Origin: Alphaproteobacteria bacterium
GTDB lineage: Bacteria > Pseudomonadota > Alphaproteobacteria > Rhizobiales > Xanthobacteraceae
DNA: 20,626 nt
Reading direction: 5' to 3'
NCBI GenBank assembly: GCA_005884465.1
Contig: VAZH01000130.1
Location: 1 to 20,626, forward strand
The position numbers and the translations under genes are program-made. A model generated the notes under the pieces. The model was not told the origin of the DNA. It saw only the letters and a program-made list of their open reading frames with translations, and ran no database searches. Below are positions 14,054-20,626 of this stretch, one piece after another; within the stretch, counting starts at the first letter, position 1; every line of letters begins with the position of its first letter.

Positions 14054-14071
14054 GATGACGAGGATTAACGC

Positions 14072-14878
14072 GTGACAAAACCGCTGCTGATCGAACATGA
14101 GGACGGGGTCGACCGGGTGACGCTCAATCGCCCGGAAAACCTCAACGCGCTCGATCCGTCGCTGATCGACGCGCTCAATCTCTATTTCGAAAGCCTGCAG
14201 CGCAATCGCATCGCCCGCGTGGTGGTGCTGAAGGGCGCAGGATCGGCGTTCTGCGCCGGCCTCGATCTCAAGCACGCGATGGCGCGCCGCGCCGGACAGC
14301 AGGAACCATCAGGCGTGACGGAGTCGCTGGATTCGCAGCGCCGGATTGCCGATATCGTGATGCTGATGCGGCGCTGCCCGCAGCCGATCATCGCGCTGAT
14401 TCAAGGTGCCGCGGCCGGCGGCGGTTTTGCCCTCGCACTCGCCGCCGACATCCGCATCGCCACCAAATCGGCGCGGATGAACTGCGCCTTCATCAAGCTC
14501 GGGCTCGGCGGCTGCGACATCGGCACCAGTTATTTCCTGCCGCGCCTGGTCGGGGTGTCCGTCGCCTCCGAGCTGATCCTGACCGGTCGTTTTATCACTG
14601 CCGAGCGCGCGCTCGCCGTCGGCCTGGTTTCGGAAGTCGTGGAAGAGGGCCAACTCGATGCTGCCGCCGCCCCTTATGTCGATGCGATGATGACCGCCTC
14701 GCCGGTAGGTTTGCGGCTGTCGAAGGAATGCCTCAACATGAGCGTCGATGCCGGTTCGCTCGAAGCCGTGATTGCGATGGAAGACCGCAATCAGGTGTTG
14801 TGCAGCCGCTCGGAAGATTTCAACGAGGGCATCAGAGCCTTTCTGGAAAAACGAAAGCCGGTCTATATCCGGCGCTAG
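14072..14878 (+). CDS. Enoyl-CoA hydratase/isomerase (crotonase) family protein
   Basis: The product has 268 residues and starts at GTG 14072, with GAGG eight bases upstream and no nearby in-frame ATG. Crotonase marks are 'VTLNRPENLNAL', the oxyanion segment 'AFCAGLDL' at 59-66 and 'GAAAGGG' at 112-118 followed by 'ADIRIA'. Compared with rat hydratase, Glu144 and Glu164 correspond to Ala120 and Phe140; an acidic residue appears instead at Asp149 in 'GLGGCDIGTSYFLPRLVG'. Context calls for a trans-2-enoyl-CoA hydratase, but the residues leave isomerase, hydrolase or lyase activity open. It follows the SDR on the same strand across a palindromic repeat and precedes the ligase by 53 bases. Confidence 0.9.
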   Translation: MTKPLLIEHEDGVDRVTLNRPENLNALDPSLIDALNLYFESLQRNRIARVVVLKGAGSAFCAGLDLKHAMARRAGQQEPSGVTESLDSQRRIADIVMLMRRCPQPIIALIQGAAAGGGFALALAADIRIATKSARMNCAFIKLGLGGCDIGTSYFLPRLVGVSVASELILTGRFITAERALAVGLVSEVVEEGQLDAAAAPYVDAMMTASPVGLRLSKECLNMSVDAGSLEAVIAMEDRNQVLCSRSEDFNEGIRAFLEKRKPVYIRR

Positions 14879-14931
14879 CAATCGAAGCGAAAAACAAAGG
14901 TCCGGCAAGAGACCAGTCTGGGAGACGAGAC

Positions 14932-16806
14932 ATGAGTGGGAATGCAGCCGCGGTCTTGACAAAGCCGGCCTTTCGCAAAATTGAATGGCTGGAGCGCGAT
15001 ATCGCGGTCGAGCGGCGGCCCGACGGCGTCATCATCTTGAAGTCGCGGATACCATTAAAGCCTTATGAGAAGCACATCCCGGCCGCATTGGCGAAATGGG
15101 CCAAGGAGGCGCCGAGCCGCATCTGGCTGGCGCAGCGCACGGGCGCCGACCGGCAATGGCGCAAACTGTCTTATGGCGAGGCGAAGCGCACGGTGGACGC
15201 GCTGACGCAGGGCCTTCTCAATCTCAACCTCGAGCCGGGTCGTCCGGTCGCGATTCTGTCGGGCAATTCGATCGAGCACGCGCTGATGACGCAGGCTGCG
15301 ATGCAGGCGCGGCTTCCGGCAGCGCCGGTGTCGCCTGCCTATTCGCTGATGAGCCAGGATCACCTCAAGCTGAAATATTTGTTTGACCTGATCAAGCCGG
15401 CGGTGGTGATGGTGCAGGACGGCCCGACGTTTGAGAGGGCGTTGAAGGCGCTCGATCTCGACGGCGTCACGGTCATCCATGTCGCGCGGCCGTGCGAGGG
15501 CATCACGAGCGTTGGCTTCGCCGAGCTTGCGGCAACGCCGGTGACAAAGGAGGTCGAAGATTCGATCGCAAAAATCACGCCGGATACCGTCGGCAAGCTG
15601 CTGTTCACCTCAGGCTCGACCGGGATGCCCAAGGCCGTCATCAACACGCAAAAGATGATGTGCGCCAATGCCGCGATGATGATGCAGGTGCGGCCGCGCA
15701 ATCCGAACGCACCGCAGGCGACTTATCTGGACTGGATGCCGTGGAATCACACCATGGGCGGCAATGCGCTGTTCAATCCGGTGCTCACCGAAGGCGGTAC
15801 GCTCTACATCGACGACGGCCGCCCGGTGCCCGGCCAGATCGAGGAGACGCTGCGCAATCTGCACGAGATATCGCCGACCTACTATGCCAACGTGCCCGCG
15901 GGCTATGCCGCGCTCGCAGCCGCCATGGAGAAGGATGACGCGCTGTGCCGCAGCTTCTTCAGGAATCTGGGCCTGATGGCCTATGGCGGTGCGCGGTTGC
16001 CGGACGATCTCTATGAGAGGATGCAGGCGCTCGCGGTTCGCGCCACCGGCGAGCGCGTCGTGTTCTATACCGGCTGGGGCTCGACCGAGACCGCGCCGAC
16101 CTCGACCGGGACCTATTGGGACACCGAGCGAGTCGGGCTGATCGGACTGCCGTTTCCCGGCGTCGCGTTGAAGATGGTGCCGGTCGACGCGAAATATGAA
16201 TTGCGCCTGCGCGGCGTCAACGTCACGCCCGGCTATTTTGGCCAGCCCGATCTCACCAAGGCGGCGTTCGACGAGGAGGGCTTTTACTGCATCGGTGACG
16301 CCGGCGTGTTCGTCGATCCGGATGATCCGCTGCAGGGCATCATCTTCGCTGGCCGCGTGGTGGAGGATTTCAAGCTCACGACAGGCACCTTCGTTCATGT
16401 CGGATCGCTGCGCACCGACGCCATCGCCGCGGCGTCGCCGGTGGTGCAGGACGCGCTGGTCACGGGGCAGGACCGCCCGTTCGTCGGGCTTCTGGCCTGG
16501 CCCAATCTTGATGCCTGCCGGCAGGTCGTCGGCAATCCCGAGGCGAGTTTTGAGGATGTCGTGAAACATCCGGATGTGCTGGCGTGCCTGAAGCGCGGGT
16601 TGGAGGCGCACAACAAGTCGACCGTAGGCGCCAGCAGCCTGCGGATTGCCCGCGCGATGCTGATGACCGAGCCGGCCTCGATCGACGGCAATGAACTCAC
16701 CGACAAGGGCTATATCAACCAGCGCGCCGGACTCGAGCGCCGCGCCGCACTGGTGGAACGGCTCTATGCCGAGGCGCCGGGAGAGGATGTGATTGTGCTG
16801 CGATGA
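14932..16806 (+). CDS. Feruloyl-CoA synthase-like acyl-CoA ligase (AMP-binding family)
   Basis: The product has 624 residues from ATG 14932, with GGGAG upstream. The ANL adenylation fold is shown by the P-loop 'TSGSTGMPK' at 226-234, 'YTGWGSTETAPTS' in the middle (acyl-pocket and ATP motif), 'YCIGDAGVF' (ribose-binding Asp) and the late catalytic lysine Lys592 in 'ELTDKGYINQRAG'. The 'LLFTSGSTGMPKAVINTQKMMCAN' region in outline and the 'TDKGYINQRA' ending are typical of feruloyl-CoA synthetases. It should activate a carboxylic acid with ATP and CoA. The family suggests a hydroxycinnamate-type aromatic, but the surrounding beta-oxidation genes allow other aryl or alicyclic acids. It is followed across a palindromic repeat by acyl-CoA dehydrogenases. 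Confidence 0.88.
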   Translation: MSGNAAAVLTKPAFRKIEWLERDIAVERRPDGVIILKSRIPLKPYEKHIPAALAKWAKEAPSRIWLAQRTGADRQWRKLSYGEAKRTVDALTQGLLNLNLEPGRPVAILSGNSIEHALMTQAAMQARLPAAPVSPAYSLMSQDHLKLKYLFDLIKPAVVMVQDGPTFERALKALDLDGVTVIHVARPCEGITSVGFAELAATPVTKEVEDSIAKITPDTVGKLLFTSGSTGMPKAVINTQKMMCANAAMMMQVRPRNPNAPQATYLDWMPWNHTMGGNALFNPVLTEGGTLYIDDGRPVPGQIEETLRNLHEISPTYYANVPAGYAALAAAMEKDDALCRSFFRNLGLMAYGGARLPDDLYERMQALAVRATGERVVFYTGWGSTETAPTSTGTYWDTERVGLIGLPFPGVALKMVPVDAKYELRLRGVNVTPGYFGQPDLTKAAFDEEGFYCIGDAGVFVDPDDPLQGIIFAGRVVEDFKLTTGTFVHVGSLRTDAIAAASPVVQDALVTGQDRPFVGLLAWPNLDACRQVVGNPEASFEDVVKHPDVLACLKRGLEAHNKSTVGASSLRIARAMLMTEPASIDGNELTDKGYINQRAGLERRAALVERLYAEAPGEDVIVLR

Positions 16807-16828
16807 GCTTCCTTCGCCACCCATCAAG

Positions 16829-16947
16829 GTCGTCCCCGCGTTCGCGCGGACCCATACGCCGAGGACTATCAATGTCACGCTGGAGCTAATTCCGGAATTG
16901 AAACACAAACGCCGGTGGTTATGGGTCCCCGCGTTCGCGGGGACGAC
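16829..16947. repeat. Palindromic repeat in the ligase-acyl-CoA dehydrogenase spacer
   Basis: Left arm 16829-16856 begins 'gtcgtccccgcg' and right arm 16920-16947 ends 'cgcggggacgac'; the arms are inverted copies about 28 bases long, each also self-complementary. It is the same family as 13936-14053, with an unrelated central segment of about 60 bases. It fills most of the 176-base gap. Confidence 0.87.
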
Positions 16948-16982
16948 GTACTAAAATATGTCTCACACAACAGAGTAGTGCC

Positions 16983-18110
16983 ATGAATTTCGATTTCTCC
17001 GACGAACAAAAACAACTCCGCGACGAGGCGCGAAAATTTCTCGCCGAAAAATGCCCGCCCAAGACGGTGCGCACAGTCCTCGAGGGCAAGCAGCCGTACG
17101 ATCGCGAATTGTGGAAGGGCCTCGCCGACATGGGTTTTCTCGGCGTCGCGATCCCGGAAGCCTACGGCGGCGCCGGCGCCGGCCATCTGGAGCTCTGCGT
17201 GATCGCGGAAGAGATGGGCCGTGCGCTGGCGCCGGTGCCGTTTTCCTCCACCGTCTATCTTGCCGCGGAAGCGCTTCTGCTTGCCGGCAGCGATGCGCAA
17301 AGGCAGAAATGGCTGCCCTTGGTCGCGTCGGGAGAAGCGATCGGCACGCTGGCGCTGTTCGAAGGCAAGGGCAATCCGTCGCCGGAAGGAATAAAACTCT
17401 CGGCCGCTGGCGGCGGCCTCAATGGCGTGAAGAAGCCGGTGCCCGACGGCGCGATTGCCGATTTCGCGATTGTCGCTGCGCGCACCGGATCGAGCGGGCG
17501 CGAGACCGACATCTCGCTGTTTTTGGTGGACATGAAAGCCGAGGGGGTCGAGGCCAAGTCGCTGATCAATGTCGATCCCTCGCGCGGCCAGGCCGAACTC
17601 ACCTTCAGGAATTGCAAGGCCGAGCCGCTCGGCCGCGCCAATGAAGGCTGGAGCATTGTGTCGCAGCTGCTCGACCGCGCCGCGGTGCTGATGGCGTTCG
17701 AGCAGGTCGGCGGCGCCGACCGCGCGCTGGAAATGGGCCGCGACTATGCGCTGGATCGCATCGCCTTCGGCCGTCCGATCGGCTCGTTCCAGGCGGTAAA
17801 ACATATGCTCGCCGACATGTATGTCTCGGCGACGCTGGCGCGCTCGAATTGTTACTACGGCGCCTGGGCGCTCTCGACCAACGCATCGGAATTGCCGGAG
17901 GCTGCGGCTGCGGCGCGCATCAGCGCGACGCAGGCATTCCAGCATTGCGCCAAGAACAACATCCAGGTCCATGGCGGCATGGGTTTTACATGGGAATTCG
18001 ACTGCCACTTGTACTATCGGCGTTCCAACGCGACGGCGCTGGCGCTCGGCAGTCTCTCTTATTGGGAAGACGCGCTGATCGACCGCATGCGCAAACGAAA
18101 TGCGGCGTAG
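16983..18110 (+). CDS. Acyl-CoA dehydrogenase, small-subunit type (PimD-like)
   Basis: The product has 375 residues. The N-terminal helical domain begins 'MNFDFSDEQKQLRDEARKFL', with 'PEAYGGAGAGHLELCVIAEEMGRALAPVPF' in outline; the FAD helix region is 'RIAFGRPIGSFQAVKHMLADMY' and the C-terminal mark is 'QVHGGMGFTWEFDCHLYYRR'. The usual 'EGT' motif after 'GGMGFT' is replaced by 'HLYYRRSNA', and I see no Glu at the alternative helix-G position (about residue 233 is Ala). This fits small subunits such as PimD of pimeloyl-CoA dehydrogenase, or the FadE partners in mycobacterial alpha2beta2 enzymes, where the partner supplies the base. Only a weak ribosome site precedes the ATG. The large subunit gene follows by 47 bases. 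Confidence 0.88.
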   Translation: MNFDFSDEQKQLRDEARKFLAEKCPPKTVRTVLEGKQPYDRELWKGLADMGFLGVAIPEAYGGAGAGHLELCVIAEEMGRALAPVPFSSTVYLAAEALLLAGSDAQRQKWLPLVASGEAIGTLALFEGKGNPSPEGIKLSAAGGGLNGVKKPVPDGAIADFAIVAARTGSSGRETDISLFLVDMKAEGVEAKSLINVDPSRGQAELTFRNCKAEPLGRANEGWSIVSQLLDRAAVLMAFEQVGGADRALEMGRDYALDRIAFGRPIGSFQAVKHMLADMYVSATLARSNCYYGAWALSTNASELPEAAAAARISATQAFQHCAKNNIQVHGGMGFTWEFDCHLYYRRSNATALALGSLSYWEDALIDRMRKRNAA

Positions 18111-18120
18111 AATCTTGAGC

Positions 18121-18139
18121 GTCATTCCCCGGAAATGAC
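18121..18139. repeat. Short remnant palindrome in the small/large subunit spacer
   Basis: The 19 bases 'gtcattccccggaaatgac' have the terminal 'gtcatt...aatgac' of the larger repeats but no internal segment. It lies between the two dehydrogenase genes, just before the ribosome site AGGGAAG of the second. It looks like a solo or decayed unit. Confidence 0.65.
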
Positions 18140-18157
18140 AGGGAAGAAAGAACCGTC

Positions 18158-19405
18158 ATGAACTTCGATGACACCCCGCAGGAAGCCGCGTTTCGCGCCG
18201 AGGCAAGGGCCTGGATCGCTGCCAACGCACCGAAGCAATATGAGGACGAGCTGAAAAAGGCTTCACTCGGCCGCACCCAGCTCAAGGGCGCCAACATCCT
18301 CGAAGTGGCAAAAGCCTGGCAGAAGAAGAAGGCGGAAGCCGGCTGGGCCTGCCTGCACTGGCCGAAGGAATATGGCGGTCGCGGCGCGAGTCCGATCGAG
18401 CGCATGATTTGGCAGCAGGAGGAGGGCGCCTTCGGCAAGCTCAGCGCTATGTTCATCATCGGCCACGGCATGTGCGGGCCGACCATGATGGGCTATGCCG
18501 GCGAAGATCAGAAACGAAAATACCTGCCGCCGCTCGCGTCAGGCGAAAAGATCTGGTGCCAGCTGTTTTCCGAACCCGCGGGCGGCTCGGATGTCGCGGG
18601 CCTGCGCACGCGCGCGGAGCGAAAAGGCGACGACTGGATCGTCAACGGCCAGAAGATCTGGACCTCGGGCGCGCATTATTCCGACTACGGCATCCTTCTC
18701 ACCCGCACCGATCCCAATGTGCCGAAGCACAAGGGGCTCACCATGTTCTTCCTGGACATGAAGGTCCCGGGCGTCGAGATCAAGCCGATCAAGCAGGCCA
18801 ACGGCCAGTCCGAATTCAACGAAGTGTATTTCACCGATGTGAAGATCCCCGATGTGCAGCGTCTAGGAGCGGCCAATGACGGCTGGAACGTGTCGCTGAC
18901 CACGCTGATGAACGAACGAATGTCGATCGGCGCCGGTGTCTCCACCGGTTTTCCGGAGTTGTTCGAATTCTGCAACAATCTAATGCTGGAGGATGGCCCT
19001 GCGATCGATGATCGCGGCGTGCGCTCGAAACTCGCCAACTGGGCGGTGAAGGCGAGCGGGTTGAAATACACCAGCATGCGCGCGATCTCCGCGCTGTCGA
19101 AGGGCGAGCGTCCGGGGCCGGAGAATTCGATCGGCAAGCTGGTCGCGGGTTCGATGGTCCAGGATGTCGCAGCTTACGCGCTCGACTTGCAGGGCGCGGC
19201 CGGCGTGCTGAGCGGACCCGAGGACGCGGAAGCCGCCGGAAAATTCCAGGCGATGCTGTTGCGCGCGCCGGGAACGCGCGTCGAAGGCGGCACCGACGAG
19301 ATCATGCGCAACATCATCGCCGAACGCGTGCTCGGATTGCCCGGCGATATCCGGGTCGACAAGGATGTTCCGTTCAACAAGATACCGACCAAGGGAAGAG
19401 GATAA
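18158..19405 (+). CDS. Acyl-CoA dehydrogenase, large-subunit type (PimC-like), copy 1
   Basis: The product has 415 residues from ATG 18158, with AGGGAAG upstream. It has 'GWACLHWPKEYGGRG' at 62-76, 'FSEPAGGSDVAGLRTRA' at 137-153 (FAD/substrate loop) and the C-terminal 'EGGTDEIMRNIIAERVLGLP'. The position of the medium-chain enzyme's catalytic Glu376 is Gly here, and a glutamate is present instead in the helix-G region (Glu253, 'LMNERMS'), the arrangement of LCAD and isovaleryl-CoA dehydrogenases. It closely resembles the large subunit of pimeloyl-CoA dehydrogenase as I recall that family. It probably acts with the small subunit encoded just upstream as an FAD enzyme introducing the alpha,beta double bond. 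A close paralogue follows after a repeat. Confidence 0.91.
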   Translation: MNFDDTPQEAAFRAEARAWIAANAPKQYEDELKKASLGRTQLKGANILEVAKAWQKKKAEAGWACLHWPKEYGGRGASPIERMIWQQEEGAFGKLSAMFIIGHGMCGPTMMGYAGEDQKRKYLPPLASGEKIWCQLFSEPAGGSDVAGLRTRAERKGDDWIVNGQKIWTSGAHYSDYGILLTRTDPNVPKHKGLTMFFLDMKVPGVEIKPIKQANGQSEFNEVYFTDVKIPDVQRLGAANDGWNVSLTTLMNERMSIGAGVSTGFPELFEFCNNLMLEDGPAIDDRGVRSKLANWAVKASGLKYTSMRAISALSKGERPGPENSIGKLVAGSMVQDVAAYALDLQGAAGVLSGPEDAEAAGKFQAMLLRAPGTRVEGGTDEIMRNIIAERVLGLPGDIRVDKDVPFNKIPTKGRG

Positions 19406-19410
19406 GGATT

Positions 19411-19503
19411 CGTCATTCCGGGATGCGCCGAAGGCGTAGACCCGGAATCCAGAAGTGTTCGATCGAGATTCCGGGTTCGCGCTGTCGCGCGCCCCGGAAT
19501 GAC
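19411..19503. repeat. Palindromic repeat between the two large-subunit paralogues
   Basis: The element begins 'cgtcattccggg' and ends 'ccccggaatgac', with an inner pair 'acccggaatc' / 'gattccgggt'. It occupies nearly the whole 115-base spacer and stops four bases before the AAAGGGA ribosome site of the next gene. Confidence 0.85.
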
Positions 19504-19520
19504 AGCAAAGGGAAACCGCC

Positions 19521-20626
19521 ATGAATTTCGATGACACGCCGCAGGAGGCCGCGTTCCGCGCCGAGGCCCGCAAATGGATCGATTCCAATGCGCCGAAAGA
19601 ATTCGAGGCGGAGCTCTCAAAATCCTCGCTCGGTCGTATCAGGCTACAGAACGAAGAAATCGTCGACGTCGGCAAGGCCTGGCAGAAGAAGAAGGCCGAA
19701 GCCGGCTGGGCCTGTCTGCACTGGCCGAAGGAATATGGCGGGCGCGGCGCAACCCCGATCGAGCGGGTGATCTGGCAACAGGAAGAAGGGGTCTACGGCA
19801 AGCTGACGCAGCCGTTCCAGATCGGCGAGGGCATGTGCGGGCCGACGGTGATGGCCTACGGCTCTGAGGAGCACAAACGCCACTATCTGCCAAAGCTCGC
19901 CTCCGGCGAACAAATCTGGTGCCAATTGTTCTCCGAGCCGGCGGGCGGATCGGATGTCGCCGGCTTGCGCACGCGCGCGGAGAAAAAAGGCGACAACTGG
20001 ATCGTCAACGGCCAGAAGATCTGGACTTCGGGCGCGCACTACTCTGACTACGGCCTCCTGATCACCCGGACCGATCCCAATGTGCCCAAGCACAAGGGGT
20101 TGACGATGTTCTTTCTCGACATGAAGAGCCCGGGCGTCGAAGTGCGGCCGATCAAGCAGGCCAACGGCATGCAGGAGTTCAACGAGGTCTATTTTACCGA
20201 CGTTATTATTCCCGATCATCAGCGTCTCGGCGCGGTGGGCGACGGCTGGAACGTGTCGCTCACCACGCTGATGAACGAGCGCATGTCGATCGGCGCGCGT
20301 CTGGCGACCGGCTTTCCCGAGATGTTCGATTTTTGCTCCAATCTGATGACGGACGGCGGCCTCGCCATCGACGATCGCGCGACGCGCTCGAAACTCGCCA
20401 ATTGGGCGGTGAAGGCGAGCGGGCTGAAATATACCAGCTACCGCGCGATCTCGGCGCTGTCGAAGGGCGAGCGTCCAGGACCGGAGAATTCGATCGGCAA
20501 GCTGGTGGCGGGCTCGATGCTGCAGGACATCGCGATGTACGCGATGGATATTGAAGGCGCGGCCGGCGTCCTGACCGGCGAAGCGGAGGAAGAGGCGCGC
20601 GGCCAGTTCCAGCAGATGCTGCTGAG
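19521..20626 (+). CDS. Acyl-CoA dehydrogenase, large-subunit type (PimC-like), copy 2, C-terminus beyond the window
   Basis: From ATG 19521 (AAAGGGA upstream) the frame is open for 368 codons to the window edge, so the final 40-50 residues are missing. It starts 'MNFDDTPQEAAFRAEAR', identical to copy 1 over those 17 residues, and keeps 'GWACLHWPKEYGGRG', 'FSEPAGGSDVAGLRTRA' and 'LTTLMNERMSIGA' with the putative catalytic glutamate. By eye most of the two proteins are identical; differences concentrate at residues 18-50, in 'VYGKLTQPFQIGEGM' versus 'AFGKLSAMFIIGHGM', and near the C-terminus. It is therefore a tandem duplicate of the upstream gene. Either it shares the PimD-like small subunit or another partner lies beyond the window. 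Confidence 0.92.
   Translation, partial: MNFDDTPQEAAFRAEARKWIDSNAPKEFEAELSKSSLGRIRLQNEEIVDVGKAWQKKKAEAGWACLHWPKEYGGRGATPIERVIWQQEEGVYGKLTQPFQIGEGMCGPTVMAYGSEEHKRHYLPKLASGEQIWCQLFSEPAGGSDVAGLRTRAEKKGDNWIVNGQKIWTSGAHYSDYGLLITRTDPNVPKHKGLTMFFLDMKSPGVEVRPIKQANGMQEFNEVYFTDVIIPDHQRLGAVGDGWNVSLTTLMNERMSIGARLATGFPEMFDFCSNLMTDGGLAIDDRATRSKLANWAVKASGLKYTSYRAISALSKGERPGPENSIGKLVAGSMLQDIAMYAMDIEGAAGVLTGEAEEEARGQFQQMLL

Noticed and set aside
15610..16908. Minus-strand open frame of about 432 codons
   Set aside because: It lies wholly opposite the well-supported acyl-CoA ligase and runs into a palindromic repeat; it is a codon-bias shadow.
16875..18125. Minus-strand open frame of about 416 codons
   Set aside because: It mirrors the small acyl-CoA dehydrogenase gene and starts and ends in repeats; no recognisable domain.
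528..19503. CRISPR array made of the palindromic repeats
   Set aside because: The repeats are scattered singly between genes, differ in family and length, and have no regular spacers or cas genes.

Overview
The window looks like a chromosomal segment of a Bradyrhizobium-type alphaproteobacterium (Nitrobacteraceae, order Hyphomicrobiales). This rests on high GC with strongly GC-biased third codon positions, the ferritin-like/VIT1 fusion MbfA carrying an Irr-type iron control element, a dense population of 'gtcatt...aatgac' and 'gtcgtcccc...ggggacgac' palindromic intergenic repeats, and a large set of acyl-CoA metabolism genes. Species assignment is inference. No tRNA, rRNA, CRISPR array, transposase or phage gene was seen.

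Layout. (1) 1-2400, minus strand: GST-family protein, catalytic-Tyr-less SDR and an enoyl-CoA hydratase-family protein cut by the window edge. (2) 2503-5575, plus strand: AidB-like acyl-CoA dehydrogenase, then a three-hairpin repeat cluster, then a zinc alcohol dehydrogenase. (3) 5689-7707, minus strand: amidase and a small NTF2-like protein. (4) 7799-9718, minus strand: cytochrome b561 and, upstream of it, mbfA with a well-formed promoter and an Irr-box palindrome touching its -10 element. (5) 9855-12284, minus strand: thiolase and an epoxide hydrolase-like alpha/beta hydrolase. (6) 12434-20626, plus strand: TetR regulator, HSD10-like 3-hydroxyacyl-CoA dehydrogenase, crotonase, feruloyl-CoA synthase-like ligase, a small (PimD-like) acyl-CoA dehydrogenase subunit and two tandem large (PimC-like) acyl-CoA dehydrogenases, the last cut by the window edge.

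How the genes may work together. Region 6 plus the divergent thiolase supplies every step of a CoA-dependent beta-oxidation route: acid activation, dehydrogenation, hydration, oxidation and thiolytic cleavage. The TetR gene and a near-perfect 20-bp palindrome in the divergent intergenic region suggest one local control point. The substrate is unknown; the ligase family points to a hydroxycinnamate-like or other aromatic or alicyclic acid. Region 4 is an iron-export/iron-homeostasis unit, probably switched off by Irr under iron limitation.

The points most worth a second look are: the mbfA promoter/operator; one small acyl-CoA dehydrogenase subunit without an obvious catalytic base next to two large paralogues; two crotonase-fold proteins lacking both hydratase glutamates; an SDR with Phe in place of the catalytic Tyr; and palindromic repeats in most operon spacers. 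I found no convincing evidence of a wholly new kind of system.
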